Shown here: positions 33,105-42,059 of the stretch, in pieces | Layout: the number at the start of each line of letters is the position of its first letter | Position numbering within the stretch: the stretch's first letter is position 1 | Assembly: GCF_003473485.1 (NCBI RefSeq) | Contig: NC_053047.1 | Location: 11,857,001 to 11,921,000, forward strand | Origin: Medicago truncatula | Lineage: Eukaryota > Streptophyta > Magnoliopsida > Fabales > Fabaceae | DNA: 64,000 bases | Direction of reading: 5' to 3' | Made by a program: the position numbers and the translations under genes | The notes under the pieces: generated by a model | What the model was told of the DNA's origin: nothing | Database searches by the model: none | What the model saw: only the letters and a program-made list of their open reading frames with translations

Positions 33105-33440
33105 TATAAATAAGGCTTAATTGCACTTTTGGACCCCTATTTTTTTAAAAGTTGTGGTTATGGACCCCTAACTAATTTAAATACAAAACAGCCCCCTATG
33201 TTTTGATTCTTTGGCAGTTTTGGACCCCAAGGTAAAAAAAAAAAAAAAAAAAAATTTGACACGTGGCACCTCACTTAGAGTGCCACGTCAGCGTTGACCG
33301 AGTCAACAATGGACTGGGGGTCCAAAACTGCCAAAGAATCAAAACATAGGGGGCTGTTTTGTATTTAAATTAGTTAGGGGTCCATAACCGCAACTTTTGA
33401 AAAGATAGGGGTCCAAAAGTGCAATTAAGCCTATAAATAA
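33105..33440. mobile_element. Complete MITE with 9-bp target duplication and long inverted repeats
   Basis: The body is 33114-33431 (318 bp), flanked by TATAAATAA at 33105-33113 and 33432-33440. Its ends (GGCTTAATTGCACTTTTGGA and its reverse complement) extend as inverted repeats for ~120 bp. A 9-bp duplication indicates Mutator-type mobilisation. The centre holds ACACGTGGCA and GCCACGTCAG in inverted arrangement, around an A21 tract. Confidence 0.92.
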
Positions 33441-33529
33441 CTTGTAACCACCTTCATTAGTGGGTAACTTTTAATCATTTGTAACTTTTCATTCTCATCA
33501 ATACAATGAATTTGTTATTTTTTTTCTCA

Positions 33530-33935
33530 TTCCTGCCGTGGATGCCATGTTTCATAACAGAATTAAATAAGTTAAGTTTGCTTATGTCAGAACAAAAACT
33601 GGACCAAGACTTGCAGACCTGTATCTCTTCTGCGTTCTTGACGTTTGCATGCACTCTGAGATTAGTTGCTCTTCTCTTAATTATCTTAAAAAACGTGCAG
33701 TAACAACTATAGTGATTTATTTTGCTAGAATTGAAAGAATGTAAATAAGAAGAGGTATGCTATGCAATCAAGTTTCACTATACGTGTGCGTGTTTCATTC
33801 CTTATGACATCAATCATTTAGTAGCAATTACAATATTTTGTTTCTTTTGATTTATTTATATAGTAGCAATGACAATATTGTTTCTTTTGATTGATTTATT
33901 TTTTCAAATTTGGAGAACATAATTAAATAAAAGGA
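33530..33935 (+). repeat. Diverged duplicate of the lipase 3' intergenic region
   Basis: 'ataagttaagtttgcttatg', 'caaaaactggaccaagactt', 'aactatagtgatttatttt' and 'tagtagcaattacaatattt' match 7040-7400 and 12425-12490. No lipase exon was found nearby. A remnant of a wider ancient duplication or a shared unknown repeat. Confidence 0.55.
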
Positions 33936-33959
33936 GCAACACTTTTTAATACGATGAAA

Positions 33960-35440
33960 CAACACATTTTTCATTTGATAAAATTTGGATCCGACTAAAT
34001 AGGCATGTTAGTCTTTGAAATTGTAATAATCGGTCTATTTAGTCTTCAAATTTGCAATTTTGTACCTTAAATTGAAAAATATCAATCAATTTAGTCTTTT
34101 ATTTTTCAAATATTGCACCTCAATTTAAAAGTTTACACTTGGTTTGATGCAGCAAAAGACATTTAAGTGAATATGTATTTATACTATATATAAAGAAAAC
34201 TACCTCTTTGAACATTTTTGGGTTGGATTTTTCTTTCCAAAAATACCCTCAATTTTCAATACAAATAACACATGTAACAAATACATAAGAATAAATTTAA
34301 ATATTAACACAAATGTAACAAATAGATATAGTCTTATAGATATATATTATTTTGTTTTTTTTACCTTTATTATTTTAAAAGTGTAAGAAACAAGATGAGT
34401 ACTTTTTCATCATTCTAATTATACATTTAAACAACTTTTTCTATAATAAAATTGTTGTTGGTGTCATTGAAAAAGGAATTTAGATTATATGTTTTTTATA
34501 TTGTATTATTGTCGGTGTCGTTGAAATATCTAAACGTCTTAAAATGGTAGGATAACACACTTCAAATTTCAGAATCCGGAAATTGAGGCACTTTGGAATT
34601 TTCTGGAGGTGCATGAGAGGCATTGGGGTGGAAAAAGAAATTCTCCTCCTTATTATGTTTGTTTGATACATTAGATTTGTAAGGCATAAAGGCCAAAAGC
34701 CCAATAGTAAAAATAAGAAGAAAAATGCTCTTTACGCTTTTAAAATTGCTCTCAGACACCCAAAAATAGTGATTTTACCTTCGATGCAACTAATCATCGT
34801 TCAGTCCTTTTTCAGCGGCAGTTAAATACCATTATAGAGAGAAACCCATGTGAGAAGCACATGCATTAAACATTAAATATAGCTCAACAACAACATATAT
34901 CAAACATAGAAGGGGAAAAAACTAGACAGGTGGTTTTTGAAATTTATAGAAGGTGAGAAAAGAACCTCTATAAAAGAATTTGTTTTGGGGCCTTCATTAT
35001 GTCACTAATTGTTTACCTCAAAATCAAGGGTTTTACTTTCTTTGGAATGAAATGGACCCAGAGACCTGAGTAAATGTTCATGACCATTATTGTCATATTT
35101 ATTTAAGTTATTTAATTGTAATAGTCGGTTATTTAAACTTTTTTCGTACCACTTAGGTTTTTTAAATTAATTATTTGTAATAAGTTGATCCTTTAAGTTT
35201 TTTCTGTACCAACGAAGTCCTTTAAGTTGTTTAGTCGTAACAATTTCGAAGATTTGAAATCTTAAAAATGTAAGTTATTTGAGACCTTAAAGTTATAATT
35301 AAAAAACTTAAAAGGGTCTAGTGTTACAAAAAATACTTAAATGGCTAATTTGTGATACGAAAACAACTTAAAGTACTAGCTTGTTTCAATTAAATAACTT
35401 AAAGGACCACCAGTGTAATTAAGCATATAAAAAAAATAAG
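33960..35440. other. Gene-free; several diverged repeat scraps
   Basis: 34000-34150 ('ggatccgactaaataggcat', repeated 'tttagtctt') and 35100-35430 ('ggttatttaaac', 'cctttaagtt', '...aacttaaaggaccaccagt') look like decayed MITEs with inverted ends. 34985-35105 shares 'ccttcattatg..actaattgttta' with 57310-57410. No supported gene. Confidence 0.4.
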
Positions 35441-35449
35441 TATGGTTTT

Positions 35450-35820
35450 AAAATATAAAGTATGCTCAATTGTTCAGGTCATTTGGTTTGCTACGGTGTG
35501 GAAAATTTGGAAGGAAAGAAATAACAGGCTCTTCAATGACAAAGTTTGCTCGGTTCTTCAGATGGTAGACAAGATTAAGTTGCTTGCTTTTACGTGGTTG
35601 AAGGCGAAATTTGCTTCTCTTCCCTTCAATTATCATGGGTGGTGGCTTAGTCCGTTTGCCATTATGGGCATAGGCTAGTGGTACTTCACTTTCCTGTTTA
35701 TCTTGTACAGATTCCCTTTGTAAATATTGTTTCGACTTTGTTGTCTTCTCCTATGTACATCTTGTGCTAGGAAAGACACTTTGATTTCGTAATATATTCC
35801 ATTTTAACTTCTTCAAAAAA
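35450..35820 (+). mobile_element. 5'-truncated LINE 3' end
   Basis: Encodes QVIWFATVWKIWKERNNRLF and FNYHGWWLSPFAIMGIG then a stop at 35678, a 3'UTR and a short A-run near 35815. Same family as the insertion in lipase-2 intron 2, and better preserved. It ends right beside the MULE. Confidence 0.82.
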
Positions 35821-35842
35821 TATATATATATAGAGAGAGAGA

Positions 35843-35968
35843 GAGAAGGGATCCATTGACTCCAAGAGTAAGTCTAAACACTTACTCCAAATCATGACCA
35901 TTCATTTTAATTATAATTAATGGTTGTGATTAATTCAATTTAATTGTTAGGGTGGGGTGTTTTCCTCT
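35843..35968 (+). repeat. Left terminal inverted repeat of the MULE
   Basis: 126 bp, identical in reverse complement to 40117-40242. Contains 'ccaagagtaagtctaaacac' and ends with GGTGGGGTGTTTTCCTCT. Confidence 0.92.
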
Positions 35969-36587
35969 CTCCACAGCAGCACACGTTTATCCTCCAATAC
36001 ACAACAATTCACAATTATCTTTCTGACAAAACACACAGTTATCGTCATTTGTCAAATGTGTTTATCACCTCCACCTGCTACATCCATTGTTAAGCACATG
36101 CCCTTCTTTTCAATATAGAGGTAATCAACTTGCTAATTATGTTTTATTTTATATTTTATTTGTGTTGCCAATTTCTTATATAATTAGGGTTCGATGCTTT
36201 TTTTTTGTGATTCCTTTCTATTTATTTTTATTTTTTTGATAGAAGCTTTTCTAGATTATTTTATTTTTGATAAATCGATGCCTTTCTATTTTGGCCATTT
36301 TTTTCTTTCTAATTTATAAAGATGGTATAATTTGTTGTATATTGGCTTATGTCCTGTGCTATACTTATCGTGGGTGTTTTGCTGTGTTTTTTTTATTGTT
36401 ACGTTCATGGACTGTACTAGTCCTTCAACTATAATTGGCTTTTTTTGTTTGGATCCATTTGTACTTCTTGTACATTGTGTATCGTGGTATATAACTATGT
36501 TGTTAAAATAATATATCATAATTCTGATTATTGTTTAATGATTTGAATTGACAATTATTTTTATAAAAACAGGTGCATTAGTCAATT

Positions 36588-38852
36588 ATGGATGGTAATG
36601 TTCCTGAAGAAGCCACACAGTCAACAAATGTGGAAATATCTGAAGAAGATATTTTAGTTGCTGCTCCTAATGTTGGTGTGGAATTAAATAGTGAACCTTG
36701 TAAGGGGATGGAATTCAAATCTGTGGAAAAGGTTAGAGAATTTTATAATTCATTTGCAAAAAGGATGGGTTTTGGAGTACGTGTTCGCTCAACTAAACCA
36801 AAGAGAGTTGTCTTTGTATGTTGTAATGAAGGTCATCATATAGTGAAAAGTTCAACAAACAAAGAAATCCAAGATGGCACAAATCAAACTAAAAGAAAGT
36901 GTTCTACTTCTCAAACTGGTTGTCTAGCCACACTTGTTGTTAAAAGAGGTACATTAGAAGGAAATTGGATTATATGTTCATTTAAGAATGATCATAACCA
37001 TCCCATGGTTAGCCCTGAAAGTGTGTCTTATATGCGGTGTCATAAAAGCATGAATGGTGCTGCAAAAAGTCTTGTTGAACATTTTAAGGAAGAAGGTATA
37101 CCGACAGGAAAGGTTGCTACAATGTTTAGTGAAGGGGACTTGGCTTTCTCTAATAGGGATTGTTGGAATCATGTTAGAAGTCTTCGAAGAAAAAATTTAG
37201 ACGTTGGAGATGCTCAAGCTGTTTTTAATTATTGTAAACAGAAACAGGTAGAAAATTCAAACTTTTTCTATGAAATCCAATGTGATGAAGATTCTCGGAT
37301 GATAAACTTTTTTTGGGTTGATGCTAGATCAAGATTAGCTTACCAACAATTTGGAGATGTAATATCTTTTGACACCACATATAAGACTAACAAGTATAGT
37401 ATGCCATTTGCCCCGTTTGTTGGATTGAATAATCATTATCAATCAATTTTATTTGGTTGTGCTTTACTACAAGATGAGTCAGAACGCTCGTTTATATGGT
37501 TGTTTGAAACTTTTCTTAAGGCAATGGATGGTAAAAAGCCCAAATCTGTCATAACTGACCAGGATTTGGCTATGAAAGGTGCTTTAGCCAATGTTTTTCC
37601 AGAAACTAGACATCGCCTCTGCTTATGGCATATTAGGAAAAAATTTGCTGAAAAGTTAGCTCATGTTTATCATAAAAATTCCACTTTCAAGCGAGAATTG
37701 AAAAAATGCATTCATGTTTCACCAAGTATAGAAAGTTTTGAAGAAGACTGGAGCCGATTAATGATTGAGTACGGACTAGACAACAATGAATGGCTTCAAG
37801 GGTTATATAAAATTAGAGAATCTTGGATACCAGTTTATAATAGAAGCTGTTTTTTTGCTGGGATGAATACAAGTCAAAGAAGTGAGAGCATCAATGCGTT
37901 TTTTGATTCTTTTGTGAATGCATCTACAACATTGCAAGAATTTGTGTTGAAATTTGAAAAGGCGGTTGATAGCCGCTTAGAAGTAGAAAAAAGAGAGGAT
38001 TATGAAAGTAGGCATAAAAAACGCATTTTGGCTACAGGGTCAAAACTTGAGGAGCATGCTGCGTCTATTTATTCGAGAAACATTTTTGGTAAATTTCAAG
38101 ATGAGATCAGGAAGATCTACAAATTTAAAAAAAAGAAGATTAGCAAAGATGGACATAACTATGTCTATCAAGTTTCCAGTAACTACAATGCTCGAGATAT
38201 GTTTTTCGTTGATATAAATTTGGACGCACAGATTGCAAAATGTGGATGTCAATTATATGAGTTTTTGGGGATATTGTGCAGGCATATACTAGTAATTTTT
38301 CAAGAAAAAGGTATCACTCAAATTCCTGACCATTTTATTTTGCAACGTTGGACTAAAAATGCTAACAGAAGCATTGAAGTTTATGATACGACGAATAATT
38401 TTGATGGTCAAAATAGCACACCAAAGATATTAAGAAGGATGCATGCTCAACAAGAAGCAAAGGTATTACTTGATTTGGCTGAAGAGTCTGATGAGATATA
38501 CAAATTCATTATATCTGATTTGAGGCGCACTCGTATGTCAGCCATTGCAATGAAGAAATCAAATTTAGGTATCAGTGATGGAGTTTCTCCTTTGGAATCT
38601 AGCCAAAATGTCAACCAAAATTGCTTGTCGGAGGAAGAAAGTGAACCAGAATTGACTATTAGAAATCCACGCAATGCACAAACAAAAGGGAGAAAGAAGG
38701 ATGGACAGAAAAACACTCAAAATTGTAGATTCAAGAGTGGAATTGAACTGTCACATGCTCAACAAGTAGCAGTCAAAAGAAAAGCATGTCATGAGTGTGG
38801 TGAATCTGGTCACAACAGCAGAACTTGCAAGAAAAGAAATCAAAATGATTAA
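36588..38852 (+). CDS. FAR1/FRS-type MULE transposase, 754 aa, single coding exon
   Basis: Residues ~47-140 form a FAR1 N-terminal zinc-binding domain (FYNSFAKRMGFGVRVRSTK ... CNEGHH ... CLATLVVKR ... FKNDHNHPM). Residues ~250-440 are the MULE transposase core, with acidic residues in ISFDTTYK (~260), VITDQDLAM (~322) and RSESINAFFD (~431), a plausible DDE triad, plus the C/H motif CLWHIRKKF. A SWIM zinc finger follows at ~552-566 (CGCQLYEFLGILCRHIL). The C-terminus adds a CCHC knuckle, CHECGESGHNSRTC (~734), which most FAR1/FHY3 proteins lack to my knowledge. Upstream, an acceptor (AACAG before 36573) suggests a 5'UTR intron. By itself it would be annotated as FAR1-RELATED SEQUENCE, but its place between inverted repeats makes it a transposase. 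It should bind the terminal repeats in the nucleus. Confidence 0.93.
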   Translation: MDGNVPEEATQSTNVEISEEDILVAAPNVGVELNSEPCKGMEFKSVEKVREFYNSFAKRMGFGVRVRSTKPKRVVFVCCNEGHHIVKSSTNKEIQDGTNQTKRKCSTSQTGCLATLVVKRGTLEGNWIICSFKNDHNHPMVSPESVSYMRCHKSMNGAAKSLVEHFKEEGIPTGKVATMFSEGDLAFSNRDCWNHVRSLRRKNLDVGDAQAVFNYCKQKQVENSNFFYEIQCDEDSRMINFFWVDARSRLAYQQFGDVISFDTTYKTNKYSMPFAPFVGLNNHYQSILFGCALLQDESERSFIWLFETFLKAMDGKKPKSVITDQDLAMKGALANVFPETRHRLCLWHIRKKFAEKLAHVYHKNSTFKRELKKCIHVSPSIESFEEDWSRLMIEYGLDNNEWLQGLYKIRESWIPVYNRSCFFAGMNTSQRSESINAFFDSFVNASTTLQEFVLKFEKAVDSRLEVEKREDYESRHKKRILATGSKLEEHAASIYSRNIFGKFQDEIRKIYKFKKKKISKDGHNYVYQVSSNYNARDMFFVDINLDAQIAKCGCQLYEFLGILCRHILVIFQEKGITQIPDHFILQRWTKNANRSIEVYDTTNNFDGQNSTPKILRRMHAQQEAKVLLDLAEESDEIYKFIISDLRRTRMSAIAMKKSNLGISDGVSPLESSQNVNQNCLSEEESEPELTIRNPRNAQTKGRKKDGQKNTQNCRFKSGIELSHAQQVAVKRKACHECGESGHNSRTCKKRNQND

Positions 38853-40116
38853 TACTATTAGTTAATGGCATAGTGTGTTAAGAAATTATCCTTTTTGTAT
38901 TGTTGGATGTTTTACTATTTTATTTTTGAATTAATACTGTTTCCAGTTTCCAATTTCCAATTTTCCAGTTTTATTTTTGAATTAATACTGTTTCCAATAA
39001 ATGAAATGGAGTTGGTTATTTTAATATGTCATTGTTATTGTTATTATAAGAAAAGGAATCGATTATTGTTGTTCCCTTATTCTGGCGTGTTGCTCACTTT
39101 TTGTTGATAATAGACAGCCCTAGCACAAGTAGTACCAAAAGGGCAATAGATAGAATTACAAGAGTTCCAAAGGCAGCTGAACTGAAAAGCAAAACAACAA
39201 TACATTTTTGTCGACAGTAAAACAGCAAAACTTGTAACTATTTTATGTAACTATATGACCATTAATTAATTTGTCGACAGTAAAACAGCAAAACTTGTTC
39301 CAAAGGCAGCTGAACTGAAACAGCAAAACAGCTCCCAGACCAACAAAATTTGTTAGTTTTTCAATAAACATGACATCCTATTTTATGTAACTATATGACC
39401 ATTAATTAATTTTGTTCAAAGAGGTCCTAATAAACTGGTATCATTTTTGTCGACTTAAGAAAGAGATCCTAATACCATTCACATAAAACTATCATTTTTC
39501 CCTCCACTGTAACAATTCACTAACACTGTTAATCAATTGAAAACAAATGGTTTTGTATTTTCTCCCTCTTAGAATCTCTTTCCTTGTAACTTCTCTTCAG
39601 AGAAGCTTCTCCTTTCTTTTTTGCTTGTATCAGTTTTCTCCGTTAAATATTATGCTCCTCAAATATTCCACAACCACTCTTTTCGATGCACATAAACTCA
39701 ATTTCTTATAAAATAACAATCAAAGGTTGTGTATCAAATAAACCCTAACTAGATTTTTTATTTTTGGAGGAACAAAAAACACAAAATTTTCATTGTGAAG
39801 AACCACCATTGATAAGTAAGGATTCAACATGTTAATAAAGAACCCTAAAATAGAAGCATGGAAGCTTTTGCAAATTGATAGAGAGAGAAGAAGAAAAGGA
39901 AGGATTATGCATGGAAGCTTTTGCAAATTGTGTATCAGAGAAACCCTAACTAGATTTTTTTTTAGGAATAAAAACACAAAGGATTCAACATGTTAATAAA
40001 GAACCCTAAATTTGAGAAAGAGAGAGAAGAAGAAGAACGATTATGCAAATTGATAGAGTAGAAGAAAAAGAAAAGAACGATTCATATGGTGTAACTGTAA
40101 TGCCGTGAATTTGAAA
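38853..40116 (+). other. MULE 3' non-coding part with internal direct repeats
   Basis: Holds several local duplications: 'ttttgaattaatactgtttc' (38922 and 38973 regions), 'gtcgacagtaaaacagcaaa' (39210 and 39275), 'tatgtaactatatgaccatt' (39244 and 39382), and 'gattcaacatgttaataaag' (39821 and 39983). A second MULE gene, as in MuDR (mudrB), is not seen. Confidence 0.65.
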
Positions 40117-40238
40117 AGAGGAAAACACCCCACCCTAACAATTAAATTGAATTAATCACAACCATTAATTATAATTAAAATGAATGGTCATGATTTGGAG
40201 TAAGTGTTTAGACTTACTCTTGGAGTCAATGGATCCCT

Positions 40239-40242
<4 letters not shown>
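40117..40242 (-). repeat. Right terminal inverted repeat of the MULE
   Basis: 126 bp, reverse complement of 35843-35968. Confidence 0.92.

Positions 40243-40307
<65 letters not shown>
40243..40307. repeat. Long (AT)n microsatellite at MULE right border
   Basis: More than 30 AT units directly next to the inverted repeat. Confidence 0.95.
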
Positions 40308-40311
<4 letters not shown>

Positions 40312-40534
40312 ATGAGAAAGAAAATATTTCATAAGAAACTTACCTATTGTTGTTTTAAAACCTCTACCATTTCCTATTGTACATGTAATATTATTATTTA
40401 CTTTTTCTTTACGTATAATTAAAAGTACTTACTTATTTTAGAAAGATAAAAATTGAGAAATTTGTATAATTTTACTTTTCAATTATATAATGATTTACTT
40501 TAAGTAATGCAAACAAGATATTACTCCATTTGAA

Positions 40535-40705
40535 ATGTAAAGCTGGTGGATGTTACTCGAAGTCCATTATTATAATTTTTTATTTAAAAAAGACAACTTT
40601 AGAAACAACAAAGTGAAAATACCTAACAAAACCTAATTGAAACAACGTCGAGGCCACAAAAGTTAGGTTTTTGCTTTCTATTGATCAAGAAATGAAAAAA
40701 GGTAT
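40535..40705 (+). repeat. Dispersed repeat, inverted relative to 57590-57780
   Basis: 'tggtggatgttactcgaagt' and 'aacgtcgaggccacaaaagt' are reverse-complemented at 57740 and 57655, with intervening sequence also matching. Contains no ORF. Confidence 0.75.
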
Positions 40706-42055
40706 CTTGCTTTCAATAAACCGAAGTAACGATGTCAGCAGTTAGGATTTTTATACATTAAGGAATAAGGACAAAGCTTCTTGTATGTGTGGAATGACGT
40801 CAATTATTTGGACAAAATCACGTTGAGAATCACGGCAACGCAGAAGCTTGGCATACTAACTTCAAAATTTTCACGACGAATGTTCATTGGGACACGGTAC
40901 TGAGTTTCCAAACACATGCTTCACTGGATTGGACAATGTATTTTGATCCAGTGTTTTATTTAATCTGAACCTCTTTTATTTAATTTGAAACTTTAACTCA
41001 CACTTAACACATCACAATTTCTTTTATTTAAGTGTGAGACTATTTCTACGTATGTTATCTTACACAATGAATCTCTTCGGCTTCCTCATCATGTCGAAGC
41101 AAACCATGAGGGACTCTTGGTTGGATCAACACATTGAGTTAAGAGTAACCACAAAAGTGAGTTAGACATCACATTTTCACCAAAAACTTGAAGTCATTTA
41201 GTTTATTATGAGTTCACTTGTATGTTGTTTAATATTAACTCTTCCATCTACTGTGAGACTAACTCATTCTTGACACATTACAACATCTCTCCCCGAAGGG
41301 TGAGACTCTCCACATCCATGATCCAACACCAGAAATCTCTCGTACTTCTGCATTAAGTAGAACAAGACATTGAAAATTAATCTCAACAAGATGAATCAAC
41401 GCATTAGACTAAGGTCGACCAAACAAGTGAGTTGATAATCATTTCACCCTAAAATCTTAAAATATTGGATTTATGAGTTATGTGTTGTCTAATCAAACAC
41501 TTTCATCTAAAGTGTGACTTTAACACACATCTGACACATCATAACAAGTGCAATTTTGTATGTATTTTCATATAGTTCCTAATATAATTTACACTTTTTT
41601 GTGGTGATAACATACTTAAAGATCGACTAAATTTTTTTAAAGAAAATTATGGTTTTGAGATTAAAAGTATTTACATTAAGAACCATACCAGGAATACAAT
41701 ACACCTAAATCTAGTTCCAAATTATCCGATCTCCAAAATATTTTTTCGTACACAATACAATCTAATCTTCAAGATTGATCATGGATACGGAATATAGTTA
41801 TTTTTACACGTAAGACTCCAATATTCTTTATATTAAATGATCATTTCAATGGACCAACATGGATGAGTAGATTAAAAAATGGAGTGTTAAAAAATTCGTT
41901 ATTTAAAACCCAGTCCTAGCATAATATTCAGAATTTATTGATTGTTTTGAACAAAAAATAATGTTATTTATTTTTTTTAGATAGAGCTTTGTTGTTTATG
42001 TGATCATTCTACCGGAATTTCGTAAGATATTTCATTACCAAATGAAATTAAATTT
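40706..42055. other. Gene-free; unclassified repeat at 40980-41560
   Basis: Recurring 'agtgtgagac', 'taacacatca' and 'aacacattgagttaagagta' phrases with internal similarity between 40990-41060, 41220-41290 and 41490-41540 suggest a decayed LTR. No coding sequence. Confidence 0.45.
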
Positions 42056-42059
42056 ACAA

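Larger units (their letters stand above)
35843..40242 (+). mobile_element. Mutator-like element (FAR1/Jittery type), apparently complete, 4400 bp
   Basis: The first 126 bp (35843-35968, starting GAGAAGGGATCCATTGACTC) and the last 126 bp (40117-40242) are exact reverse complements as far as I can read. Between them lies one intact transposase gene. The 9-bp duplication expected for Mutator elements is hidden: an AT tract followed by (GA)n is at the left and a long AT tract at the right, consistent with insertion into (AT)n. Identical inverted repeats and an open ORF suggest recent activity. Confidence 0.85.

Noticed and set aside
34562..34759. Minus-strand frame resembling a small secreted peptide (KSIFLLIFTIGLLAFMPY, then Pro/Ser-rich tail)
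   Set aside because: The frame opens with GTG, not ATG; an in-frame stop lies a few codons upstream and no acceptor site or known peptide motif supports it.
40243..40307. Target-site duplication of the MULE
   Set aside because: AT repeats on both sides make any 9-bp match meaningless; left as unresolved.
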